A DNA stretch of 30,991 nucleotides from Kitasatospora papulosa. Its GTDB lineage: Bacteria > Actinomycetota > Actinomycetes > Streptomycetales > Streptomycetaceae. Under the pieces are notes generated by a model. The model searched no databases. It worked only from the letters and a program-made list of their open reading frames with translations, and was not told where the DNA came from. Position numbers and translations under genes: made by a program. Of this stretch, positions 8,374 through 15,846 are shown piece after piece. Location: assembly GCF_000717245.1 (NCBI RefSeq), contig NZ_JNYQ01000025.1:1-30991 (forward strand). The letters run 5' to 3'. Within the stretch, counting starts at the first letter, position 1. Every line of letters starts with the position of its first letter.

Positions 8374-9621
8374 GTGCGTATCTCGACACTTCTGCGTTCG
8401 GGCCCCGCAGCGTGGGCCGCCTTGGTCCTGGTTCCCGTACTGGTGTGGTTCAGCGCCCAGAACACCGAGTCCACCATTGCCTACTGGCCTTCCATCAGCT
8501 CGCAGACCACCATCGTCGTCGGCTTCATCAGCGCCGCGTGCGGGGCGGGAGCGGCCTGGGAGGCAGCCCGGCTCAGACAGGGCGGGATCACGGTGCTGGC
8601 CCCGGCCCGCGGGTCGCTCAGCGTGGCGGTCCTGCATCTCGGCCCCGTCGCCGTACTTGGCCTGATCGCGATGATCGCACCCTTCGCCGTCATCGTGACG
8701 TCGGTGGCCTCCACCCCCGGTCTCCCGAACCCGGCGATCCTTGCCGTCTCCTACAGCGTGGTCCTGGCCCACATCGCTCTGGGCTGGTTCGTCGGCGCCC
8801 GCATGCCCAGACTTCTCGGCGCCGCCACCATGCTGATCTTCGGATACCTCTGGGGATTCTGGCCGGCGGCCCTGGGTGGCCTTCCCTGGCTGCGCCACCT
8901 CAACGGACAAGGCGTAACCGAGTGCTGCGGGCTGGACCAGGACCCCTCCATCCGCAGTCTGGCAGCCACCGTCACCTTCTCCCTCGCGATCGTGGCGGCC
9001 GTCGTCCTCAGCTCAGCGCTCAGCCACCGCCTCTGGCGCCCCCTGCTGTCACTGACCGGGTTCACCGTGGCCACCACCGTGGCGCTCACCCTGGCCGTTC
9101 CCCTCGACTTCCAGGGCACTCAGGCCCGCGACACCGCACTGCGCACCTGCACAGGACAGAACCCACAGATCTGCCTGTGGCCCGAGCAGAACACCCGACG
9201 GGCAGACATCAGCCACTGGGCCGAGGAAACCACCGCCCAACTGTCCGCCGTCGGCGTCACCCCCGCCCGGCAGGTCGAGTTCGGAGACCCCCAGCCCGAC
9301 AAGACCAACGTCGCCTCGAACATCGCCACCAGCCCACTGCCCAACGAAGCACCCCCGTGCGCCCTGCGCCAGGGCGCCGCCTATCCCGGCGACGAAGCCA
9401 TGATCGCCATATACGCCTGGCTCTCCCTCACCGGCGGCGTCCCCAAGAGCGACCTCGCCCAGCGCTGGCCCCTCGAAGCGATCAGCCTCGCCGAGCAGAT
9501 CCGCGCCCTGCCCACACAAGCCCAGCACGCCTGGTACGAACGCAACATGCGTTCCGTCCACGACTGCAAAATCCTGCCCGACCTGGCCCCCGCCTCCTAC
9601 ACCAAGGCAGCCACATCGTGA
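8374..9621 (+). CDS. ABC-associated membrane protein (probable permease)
   Basis: A 415-residue protein starting at GTG 8374 with a strong GGGGAGGT site inside the end of the ATPase gene. The first 250 residues carry about seven hydrophobic segments, for example AAWAALVLVPVLVW, TTIVVGFISAACGAG, VAVLGLIAMIAPFAVIV, ILAVSYSVVLAHIAL, TMLIFGYLWGFW, LAIVAAVVLSSAL and VATTVALTLAVPL. The last 165 residues are soluble and contain CLWPEQNTRRADISHW and scattered cysteines. This is unlike a plain ABC-2 permease, and the soluble tail may face the outside. I cannot name the family securely; similar Streptomyces proteins are annotated with DUFs. Its stop overlaps the next start (GTGA), so all three genes appear coupled. 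Confidence 0.72.
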   Translation: MRISTLLRSGPAAWAALVLVPVLVWFSAQNTESTIAYWPSISSQTTIVVGFISAACGAGAAWEAARLRQGGITVLAPARGSLSVAVLHLGPVAVLGLIAMIAPFAVIVTSVASTPGLPNPAILAVSYSVVLAHIALGWFVGARMPRLLGAATMLIFGYLWGFWPAALGGLPWLRHLNGQGVTECCGLDQDPSIRSLAATVTFSLAIVAAVVLSSALSHRLWRPLLSLTGFTVATTVALTLAVPLDFQGTQARDTALRTCTGQNPQICLWPEQNTRRADISHWAEETTAQLSAVGVTPARQVEFGDPQPDKTNVASNIATSPLPNEAPPCALRQGAAYPGDEAMIAIYAWLSLTGGVPKSDLAQRWPLEAISLAEQIRALPTQAQHAWYERNMRSVHDCKILPDLAPASYTKAATS

Positions 9622-10226
9622 ACTGGTGGCACCGCGCACACGCCACACCCCTCGCCACAGCACTGCTCACCGTCACCATGCTGCTGGTACCGCTCCTGGG
9701 CGGATCCGCCCTGCCGATCCCCTCCCTGCTTGCCGGAATGAGCGCGGGAATTCCCGTAGCCCTCGTGCTGCCCGCCATCCCCGCGGCCTTCACTCTCTAC
9801 GCGCTCAACCGGGTTCCACGCCTCTACGACACCACCGCGGTCCGCCCCGTAGCCCGATACCAGATCGGCATGCTGACAGCAGCCGCCCTGCTGGCCACCA
9901 TCCTCGGCCTTGGCGCCGCCTACGCGGCGGACTCACCCATGTCCCTCGCCGCGGCAAGGAATCTCCTCGGATACCTGGGCACCGGGCTCATCGTCCAATA
10001 TCTCGCCGGCCACGTGTACGGCCCCCTGACCGTCGCCTTCGTGCCCATTACCTGTGCACTCATCGGCCTCGGCCCTGGAGGACGTCCCTTCCCCTGGACC
10101 TGGCCACTGCACGAAGCGAGCTCCCCTATCGCCGCCACGGCCTCCCTGCTCCTGCTCACCGCAGGAATCGTGGCAACGACACTTCTCCCGCCTCGAGGCG
10201 CTGCGTCGCGACCGGCAACTGCCTGA
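9618..10226 (+). CDS. Integral membrane protein, third gene of the ABC operon
   Basis: A 202-residue hydrophobic protein starting at GTG 9618, which overlaps the preceding stop by four bases. Five or six membrane segments are visible: LATALLTVTMLLVPLLGG, GIPVALVLPAIPAAFTLYAL, IGMLTAAALLATILGLGAAY, LLGYLGTGLIVQYLAG, VAFVPITCALIGLG and AATASLLLLTAGIVATTLL. No domain is recognised. Its position makes it a second membrane subunit or accessory protein of the ABC exporter. The frame is also open far upstream, antisense-like through the previous gene, but that part is R/P/H-rich shadow translation and is not coding. Confidence 0.72.
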   Translation: MNWWHRAHATPLATALLTVTMLLVPLLGGSALPIPSLLAGMSAGIPVALVLPAIPAAFTLYALNRVPRLYDTTAVRPVARYQIGMLTAAALLATILGLGAAYAADSPMSLAAARNLLGYLGTGLIVQYLAGHVYGPLTVAFVPITCALIGLGPGGRPFPWTWPLHEASSPIAATASLLLLTAGIVATTLLPPRGAASRPATA

Positions 10227-10619
10227 CCGGCCATGCCGCAGCGGAGGCGCGAAGAGCCAGCAAGGACGACGCCGGTGAGCTCCATGAGCGAAGCCCGAAT
10301 ACTCAACGGATGGAACGTTGTGAATCCCAGCGGCGGATCAGGCGCTCTCCTTGATTTCCGCTGCCAGGGCGTCGATGCGCACGCGACGGTGTCCATCCAC
10401 CCCACATCGGCCCCCAGATGGGCAGGGCATATCCAGCCGAGAGCACACTACTGAGATCGGCACCCGGTGCTGTGCTGAGGACCCTGAGCTCACCTATACG
10501 CTTCATCTGGGTGGCATGCTGCAACCAGCAGCCCCCCTCACTGGGCACTCTTTAGCGCGTTGCGGTCCGATTCGTCCCCGCCGCCGACGCATCGACGAGG
10601 TCGGCGCTTACCGTGTAGC
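10227..10619. other. Spacer without a supported gene
   Basis: About 390 bp between the ABC operon and the degraded minus-strand genes. The only protein-like stretch is a plus-strand frame starting near 10264 (MSEARILNGWNVVNPSGG) of about 60 codons, with no ribosome-binding site and no recognised relatives. It may be the torn end of a lost gene. Confidence 0.35.
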
Positions 10620-11033
10620 CACGTGCCTACCCTGTTTGTCCTGGCCTGGCATCGGCGCCGGTGGCGCCAGTGCTGGTGTGCTTTCAGTACCTCGTAGTTC
10701 CAGGTGGAGCGTTCCTGTGTGGAAGAACGTCCGGCAGAAACACCGAGTTGTTCCGCGATGGTGGGGAACCGGGGATGCATCTGGCGGTCGCCGACCGTTA
10801 CCAGGTCTGACAGCAGCGGCTCGCTCTGGTCTCGGTCGTCGTTGACGAGCCACAGCAGGACGCTCTCGTCATCGCGATGCAGATTCATGAGAGCGGGCAG
10901 ACGCTTGCGGATCGCCGTCCATGTGGTGGTGGTTCCGGCCCGGGCGGTCTGTTCCAGCAACGGCCGCACGTCGGTCGCGAGCTCCGCGAGCCGCCCCGCT
11001 ACCAGGCGCCCCGGCTGACCCTCCTGAGGAATC
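10620..11033 (-). pseudogene. Fragment of an uncharacterised protein
   Basis: The minus-strand frame from about 11033 to 10620 gives about 135 residues of convincing protein: GRLAELATDVRPLLEQTARA, then TTTTWTAIRKRLPAL, DDESVLLWLVNDDRDQSEPLLSDLV, and a helix-turn-helix-like HPRFPTIAEQLGVSAG. It has no proper start. Its upstream edge abuts an IS5 transposase fragment in another frame, so its 5' part has been lost. The charged helical content and end motif suggest a DNA-associated protein, but I do not recognise the family. The adjoining transposase frame reads into this DNA for a few nonsense codons before stopping, which shows the junction is a rearrangement scar. Confidence 0.5.
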
Positions 11034-11034
11034 G

Positions 11035-11355
11035 AGCGCCGACGGTCGAGCGGTCCACACCGAACCAGCAGACCAGCACATCATGAGTAACCCCATGACG
11101 AAGGTGCACCAGCGTGGCCAGGAGCCGGTCGACGAACACCATGCGGTGCTTCGCACCAGCGCCCACCGCACGCTTCCGCTGCCTGGACGCAAGCCTGGCC
11201 TGGTGCCGCTCATGCCACAACGGGCCCACCTCAGCAACAAGTTCAGCAATCACAGCGGCCGATAAGCCAGTAATCTTCCGGTCGCTGATGATCGCTCTGC
11301 GCGTAACGTTCCCCACCACGCAGCCATGATCGCCGATCCGCGCTCGACGTCCCAC
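11035..11355 (-). pseudogene. IS5-family transposase, N-terminal fragment
   Basis: The minus-strand frame encodes the front end of an IS5-type transposase: an ITGLSAAVIAELVAEVGPLW helix, a basic linker (RQRKRAVGAGAKHRM), and a helix-turn-helix region LATLVHLRHGVTHDVLVCWF followed by GVDRSTV, the usual start of the DNA-binding unit before the DDE catalytic domain. Homology stops at about 11040 after DRSTV; the catalytic domain is absent. The remnant cannot transpose. No clear inverted repeat pair is visible. It is a different IS from the complete one at 20845-21729. Confidence 0.7.
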
Positions 11356-11644
11356 CGCTTACCGTGCACGAGCTCGTTAGGCCAGAGCTCACCGTCATGC
11401 GCCATTCGCTGGTGACCATCTCAAGGACGTCACATCGGAGGGTTGCCACGAGAGCCCGGGACATCGGGCCGTGCCGGACGGCTCCGTGGCCACGAGGGCC
11501 TCATCTTGGCAAGCTGAGGCGGGGCGTGTTTCCGCCGAAGATCCGACTGAGGCGCCCGCCGCGTTTCGAAAGGCCCTCGCTCGACTCGGCGTCACCGTGA
11601 CAGGCTCATGACTGAACGTCACCAGGCGTTCGGAAAGGGCTAAC

Positions 11645-12943
11645 GTGCTCAGAAGTGTTTTTGTCGGCGCTCTCACTGTGGGCCTGCTCGCGCTCGGCGT
11701 ACCGGCATACTCCCAGTCAGAGCCGGTGAACGACCGGGTTTCTGCCCCCTCCAATGCCGAGCCGGAACGCTTTCCGGGTGGGAGAGCCGGGGCGGAGAAG
11801 AGCAACTGTGCGGAGGCCGCCGCGCGGCACAAGGCGGCAGGCAGCACGGGCCTCTACGGCTGTATCACCGAGGTGTCCGAAACCGAGGCCCGGCAGCGCT
11901 CAGCAGCCACCGGTGCTGCCGCGGTACCCCTGCCGGTGAACGACTGCACGGGCAACGAGAATGGCAGCTGGTGGGCATTGCGCCTCTCCCAGTGCCAGAT
12001 CGACCCTGATGTCCGCTACACCCTGCGTGACAAGGACGGCACGATCGTCGCAACGGCGCTCTTCGCCATCGCCCAACAGATGGACCTGTCCGCCACCAGC
12101 CTGGAGTGGACCGAGACAGACCAGCTCGTCATGCTGGAGGCCAGCCCGAAACTCCCGGCGCTGACCGCCACGTGGACGACCAAATGTGCTGCCACCTGCA
12201 GCCCCGCGACGACAGCCGTGTTCTCCAAGCAGCCGGTCAAGGTCGGCCAGCTTCTGAAAAAGACCTACAAGGTCGCCGACGTCCCGACGAAAAAGTACGA
12301 CTTCCTCGACGTGGACTACACGCTCAACTTCGACGCTGCTGGCGCCACCGAGATCACGCCCCCCTCAACCTGGGACGCCGAGGTACGGTGCGACGACCAG
12401 CTGTCGGTCGGTAACACCTCAGGCTGCGTCGTCCCCTGGTTCACACCGACGCTCAACATCTCCAGAGCACAGTACGGATCGTCAGCTGACATGATCAACT
12501 GGGCCCAGATCAACCTTTCCGGGCACTGGGGTCTGAGGAGCTCGGGCAAGCCGCTCCACCGCCTCCAGAGTGCGTCGGAGCAGAAGAAGAACCGGCAGGC
12601 GATATGCGGAACGGGAAAATTCACGCCGGATCCGGCTGTTGAGCAGGACTCATGCGACGAGTTCCCCTTCGCCGGCACCTACGAGAGCGGAGCACTGAAC
12701 GGAGTCGACCACGGCAACGCATGCGCCCAGGTGACGTCCGTCCGCAAGAACAGCACTGGTGACCTGCCTTTTGACTGGCAGACCGTCACGCCCATCGGCA
12801 CCGTGACCGGAAACGAGAAGTGTGTCCGCGGGCATATCCCCGGACCGCTTAACTCCTATGCCGGCGGCGCCTACGGCAATTTCGTCCAAACGGCTCGACT
12901 GGCCGACAACGACGGATTCTGGCTCAAGGTCACATCATCCTGA
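11645..12943 (+). CDS. Secreted NucA/NucB-type deoxyribonuclease domain protein
   Basis: A 432-residue protein starting at GTG 11645 behind GAAAGGG. It has an N-terminal signal peptide (LRSVFVGALTVGLLALGV, cleavage probably after AYS). A central region of about 250 residues has several cysteine pairs and is of unknown fold. The C-terminal 120 residues contain DSCDEFPFAGTYESG (residues about 338-352), which matches the hallmark CDEYPFA segment of NucA/NucB nucleases, including its catalytic-site acidic residues. Secreted NucB-type enzymes degrade extracellular DNA and can act in biofilm dispersal or nutrient scavenging. The gene is convergent with the next one, 28 bases away. The nuclease call is by motif; activity is unproven, and the N-terminal portion could be a targeting or toxin-delivery region. 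Confidence 0.72.
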   Translation: MLRSVFVGALTVGLLALGVPAYSQSEPVNDRVSAPSNAEPERFPGGRAGAEKSNCAEAAARHKAAGSTGLYGCITEVSETEARQRSAATGAAAVPLPVNDCTGNENGSWWALRLSQCQIDPDVRYTLRDKDGTIVATALFAIAQQMDLSATSLEWTETDQLVMLEASPKLPALTATWTTKCAATCSPATTAVFSKQPVKVGQLLKKTYKVADVPTKKYDFLDVDYTLNFDAAGATEITPPSTWDAEVRCDDQLSVGNTSGCVVPWFTPTLNISRAQYGSSADMINWAQINLSGHWGLRSSGKPLHRLQSASEQKKNRQAICGTGKFTPDPAVEQDSCDEFPFAGTYESGALNGVDHGNACAQVTSVRKNSTGDLPFDWQTVTPIGTVTGNEKCVRGHIPGPLNSYAGGAYGNFVQTARLADNDGFWLKVTSS

Positions 12944-12971
12944 CCCCGAGGTGAGATTCGCTGCCCATCGT

Positions 12972-13547
12972 TCAGCTCAACTGTGAGGACACGAAAATGG
13001 TGGGCAGCGGCCCCTTGACAGCACCGGCTTCCACTCGAAGACCGAACTCAGTCTCCACCGCTTCCAGAGCAGCACGGGCATCGTCAAATCCCTCCGGCTC
13101 ATCCTCCAGGAAGAAGCCGACATGCCGCAGAGCTGTATTGAGGCGGTCGGGGTCCGACCCGGCCGCAGGCTCGAACAGCCACGTGCTGCACGTCGCGATG
13201 ACCTCCCCATCGCGAGCCTGTTTCACATGCGTGGTGGAGTCGAGAAGCGACCACACACTGATCGCCTCCGTACCCCGCGACAGCCGCCGCAGCACCGGCT
13301 CCATGTGCGCGACACCCGTCTGCCCGTTCACATCGAACAGGTAGATCCACTCAGCATCGGCGGGCGCATAGATCCGGACACCCCAGCTATCGAAGCCCAG
13401 ATGCTCGATCGCGTTGTCCAACCGGTACTCCTGCAAAGCTCCCTGGACCACGATCTCCAAGCGGTCAAGAAGGTCCTGCTGGGGCAACCCCCGGACCGCC
13501 GTCACACAGAAGTACTCACTGCTCAGCACCTCAGACAAACGGTCCAC
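12972..13547 (-). CDS. Hypothetical cytosolic protein, possibly DUF6461
   Basis: A 191-residue acidic protein without signal peptide or membrane segments. Its start (SSEYFCVTAVRGLPQQDLLDRL) and middle (EPVLRRLSRGTEAISVW, then DGEVIATCSTWLFEP and GSDPDRLNTAL) fit the pattern I associate with the actinobacterial DUF6461 family: a CVTLVRGL opening, a GTRAVSV centre and a GSDPDRL end. The function of that family is not known to me. It lies tail to tail with the nuclease gene. Immunity proteins are usually encoded on the same strand as their toxin, so a cognate pair is not indicated by layout. Confidence 0.55.
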   Translation of the reverse strand: MDRLSEVLSSEYFCVTAVRGLPQQDLLDRLEIVVQGALQEYRLDNAIEHLGFDSWGVRIYAPADAEWIYLFDVNGQTGVAHMEPVLRRLSRGTEAISVWSLLDSTTHVKQARDGEVIATCSTWLFEPAAGSDPDRLNTALRHVGFFLEDEPEGFDDARAALEAVETEFGLRVEAGAVKGPLPTIFVSSQLS

Positions 13548-13712
13548 GTCAACTTCATTCCCTCAGCACCCCGACAGCACCCTGCCACGACAGGGTAATC
13601 CGGTCCTGCCACCTCTGTGCGAGCGGACGGACCGTCAGGGGCACCCCCTGTGGCCACGAAGGGGGCCCGGGGGTGGACTGGCTGCTGTGTGACAGGCCAA
13701 TTTGCCTGCACA

Positions 13713-13862
13713 GTGAGAGGACGACGTAAACGGAGTCGTTCTTCCAGAGTCGGACTCGGTGTGACTGTCATCGCCTTACCGCTTGGGTCGGCCGCTCCGT
13801 GGGTTCTCGACGCCGACGGGATCGGGCGATGGCTCGCCACCTTCATCGGGCTCGGGCCTTGA
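13713..13862 (+). CDS. Small membrane peptide truncated by an IS
   Basis: A 49-codon frame from GTG 13713: a very basic start (RGRRKRSRSSR), one hydrophobic segment (VGLGVTVIALPLGSAAPWVL) and the end RWLATFIGLGP. Its TGA stop (13860-13862) is formed by the first bases of the IS3-type end, so the original protein may have been longer. No function can be assigned. Confidence 0.35.
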   Translation: MRGRRKRSRSSRVGLGVTVIALPLGSAAPWVLDADGIGRWLATFIGLGP

Positions 13863-14311
13863 CCCCAGATGTTGGACACACGAGACATTGGATCCTGAGG
13901 ATCTGAGAACGGACATCTCGTGGTCATGAAGAACTACCCGCCGGAGTTCAACGCGGACGCGGTCGCGCTGTACGAGTCGCGGCCCGATGCGACGATCAGG
14001 TCGGTCGCCGCCGATCTGGGGATCAATCCGGAGACGCTGCGGAACTGGGTCCGGGCTGCCGGAGCAAGCCGTCCACGGGGACGCCGGACGCAGAACCGGC
14101 CCAGCCGCCGGCACCGCTGGAGGCCGAGAACGCAGCTCTGCGGAAGAAGGTCCGCGAGCTGGAGGAGGAACGCGAGATCCTGCTGAAGGCCGCCAAGTAT
14201 TTCGCCGGGGAGACGCGCTGGTGAACCGCTTCCAATGGTGTCGCCGACCATCAGCGCCGCTACGGCGTGAAGCGGCTCTGCAGCATCCTCGGCGTCGCCC
14301 GCTCGACACGA
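13860..14311 (+). mobile_element. Truncated IS3-family insertion sequence
   Basis: The left end TGACCCCAGATGTTGGACAC is typical of IS3-family (IS51-group) inverted repeats and starts at 13860. It is followed by orfA and the first about 30 codons of orfB, encoding a QRRYGVKRLCSILGVARST stretch in a shifted frame. Similarity ends near 14307, where unrelated sequence begins, and no right inverted repeat is present. Both orfs carry frame errors, so the element is dead. Confidence 0.75.
13926..14224 (+). pseudogene. IS3-family transposase OrfA, frameshifted
   Basis: From ATG 13926 the frame gives KNYPPEFNADAVALYESRP, then TIRSVAADLGINPETLRNWV, the helix-turn-helix of IS3 OrfA. After about 14095 the correct reading moves to another frame, which encodes the expected leucine-zipper part (LEAENAALRKKVRELEEERE) and the end KAAKYFAGETRW with TGA at 14222-14224. 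One base appears to be missing in the C-rich run near 14097-14102. OrfB would start at GTG 14221, overlapping, but is itself shifted after a few codons and cut at about 14307. Confidence 0.75.
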
Positions 14312-14620
14312 ATGAGCAGGGCGGTCGCTACGCCCTCTCCCGAACGGCCCTCAACCTGAAGACCAAGTTCACCTGGCGGATGGCACAGCCGGACAGGAAC
14401 GGGAACATCGTGGACCCGACAACGTCACTGATGAGCTCGACGAAGCCCGCGAGATGATCCTCGCCGTCGAGAGAATCGTGTGGCGGACGCCCCGGCGTCG
14501 CAGGTACTCGCGAGCGTGCTCCAGCCGTTGAATGGAGCATGGTGCGGTGATCTCGCCACCTGCCGCAACGCCGCGCAGCGACGGGGCTCTGACGCCAGTA
14601 GCCTTGCGTCATGGACTTAG
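14312..14620. other. Unassigned spacer
   Basis: About 310 bp between the IS3 remnant and the DUF3732 remnant. A plus-strand frame reads ALSRTALNLKTKFTWRMAQP and stops at 14457. It has no start and no family I recognise. The rest shows no coding character. Confidence 0.35.
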
Positions 14621-14951
14621 GTTCTGCTCAGCCTCCATGAGTGGTTCGCCAGGCACCAGAGCCCGGTTCCCCGCATCTTGGTCCTTGACCAACCGTCGCA
14701 GGTGTACTTCCCAGCAGAACCGACCGGCGAGGAAGTCCTGCAAACCAACGATCGCACGCATCTGCTGAACACTTACAAGGCCACACCGCATGTTGCAGCA
14801 ACTCGTCGGCAAGATGCAGGTCATCGTCATGGAACACGCCGACCTCGACGACCCAGCCTTCAGCCAGCACGTTGTCGAGCGCTGGCGGTACGGCAACGAC
14901 TCAGGACTCGTGCCCTCGACTTGGATGGAGCCAGAGACCCCAGAGAGCTGA
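14621..14951 (+). pseudogene. DUF3732-type ATPase, C-terminal remnant
   Basis: Two adjoining frames spell the end of a DUF3732 protein. The first (14621 to about 14790) gives LSLHEWFARHQSPVPRILVL then DQPSQVYFPAEP, a Walker B/D-loop-like block typical of this SMC/ABC-like ATPase family. The second (about 14790-14951) gives LQQLVGKMQVIVMEHADLDD, then AFSQHVVERWRYG and GLVPSTW before TGA. A frameshift separates them and the N-terminal Walker A part is missing. DUF3732 ATPases are reported with ABC-three-component (ABC-3C) systems, which are thought to act in defence against mobile elements. Here only a relic remains. Confidence 0.6.
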
Positions 14952-14962
14952 TGAGTGGCCGA

Positions 14963-15034
14963 CCACCACCACATCGCCCGCCGCCACCACCACATCGCCC
15001 GCCGCCGCCGCCGCCGCAGCGGCGGCGGCGGGCG
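14963..15034. repeat. Tandem repeat followed by GC hairpin
   Basis: A unit of about 22 bases (CCACCACCACATCGCCCGCC) occurs twice, at about 14963-14982 and 14984-15003. It runs straight into a 16-base-pair inverted repeat (14996-15011 with 15019-15034) made of GCC/GGC triplets. It lies just after the DUF3732 stop and could act as a terminator, or may simply be slippage-prone low-complexity DNA. Confidence 0.5.
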
Positions 15035-15195
15035 CGAAATGAGTTACGTGACCGCTGACACGGTGCTCTTCGCCGAAAGAGTAGGTCCCCACGGCTGAAC
15101 CAGTGCACACCCCCTGGGGCACGTGAACCGCACGCGATCGGGCGCAGTCTGCCATCGGTTCCCGTCCGGTGCCCTCCAAGATTCGGCGAACTCGT

Positions 15196-15299
15196 CGGTT
15201 TCCGGTGGTGGGGGACAGCATGCTCGGCGCTGCCATCTGCGATGGCGACACCGTCGTCGTACGCAAGGCCGAATCCGCTGACCACGGCGACATCGTCGC
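15196..15299 (+). pseudogene. LexA-like peptidase gene, 5' remnant with catalytic Ser
   Basis: The plus frame reads RFPVVGDSMLGAAICDGDTV, then VVRKAESADHGDIVA. This is the S24 peptidase core of LexA, with GDSM carrying the self-cleavage serine (codon 15217-15219). It breaks off at 15299; the element sequence then gives a few foreign codons and a stop. No N-terminal DNA-binding part is recognisable upstream of 15196, so this gene was probably already truncated or has decayed. Its continuation is at 30117-30275, in frame across the element. With the serine and lysine halves 14.8 kb apart, no active protein can be made. Confidence 0.85.
15292..15299 (+). repeat. Left attachment core (ATCGTCGC)
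   Basis: Eight bases identical to 30117-30124. They lie at the exact point where LexA-like coding sequence gives way to element DNA. This is the expected signature of tyrosine-recombinase strand exchange at a shared core. Confidence 0.8.
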
Positions 15300-15569
15300 T
15301 TCTAGCGGGGCCAACTGTTGTGCAGCGTGATCCGGTAGGAATCGGTGCAGCTCAGCGGCAGTGAAGGCGACGCTACCGCGTGCAACAGGTGTGGCGCCAT
15401 CACCCGATCCGGTAGGGGATCGCCGACGCGCGGATGACCGCGTCTCGGATCGAATGTCAGTGCGCATTGGCTGCGTCGCGGGATAGCGTCGCTGCTCAGA
15501 TAGATCATGAACAAGGGGGCCACATGGAGGCCATCAGTAACACCCATCACTACGTCGGCCGCCCGCCCG
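15300..15569. other. Left end region of the element with repeated words
   Basis: This noncoding stretch contains an 11-bp direct repeat (GATCCGGTAGG at 15329-15339 and 15406-15416). It also has CTGTTG (15315-15320) facing GTGCAACA (15380-15387). The GTGCAACA word recurs near the right end at 30015-30022, next to an inverted GATCCG. These may be recombinase-binding sites. No gene is supported here. Confidence 0.45.
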
Positions 15570-15772
15570 CTATCCGACCGAGCGGGCGAGGAAGTCGTCC
15601 AGGGCCTCCGGTGTGACGGTGAGCGCGTTGGCGTCCTCGCGCTGGTCAAGGCGCTGCAACAGCTCCGCCTTCGTGGCGGGGAGGTACACGAGCCGCGGGT
15701 GTCCACCCACGGCTCGTACCAACTTCTTCCACGCCTCGCGATCTTCGCGTAGCCGCCAGGATCCGGGAGCGG
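15570..15772 (-). pseudogene. P-loop kinase/AAA ATPase, C-terminal remnant
   Basis: The minus frame encodes about 66 residues: GSWRLREDREAWKKLVRAVG, then HPRLVYLPATKAELLQRL, DQREDANALTVTPEALDDFL and ARSVG before TAG. This is the C-terminal end of a small zeta-toxin-like or P-loop nucleotide/antibiotic kinase commonly annotated as an AAA family ATPase in Streptomyces, with the R-rich lid (REDREAWKK) and the DANALTVTPEALD end. A stop precedes it and the Walker A half is missing. It was probably truncated before or during assembly of the element. Confidence 0.6.
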
Positions 15773-15846
15773 TTCAGCAACAGGTTGACCGTGTGCTTGA
15801 CGTGCTCGGCGATCAGTCCTCCGCCTCCACAGGCCCGACCGCACCG

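Noticed and set aside
8412..9617. Long plus-strand frame before the third ABC-operon gene
   Set aside because: R/P/H-rich shadow of the 415-residue membrane protein; real coding in this frame begins at GTG 9618.
12943..13547. Toxin-immunity pair of the nuclease and its convergent neighbour
   Set aside because: Opposite strands and no known immunity-family motif; kept only as a possibility to test.
14941..15034. Possible CRISPR array
   Set aside because: Only two adjacent copies of a short GC-rich repeat with no spacers and no cas genes.
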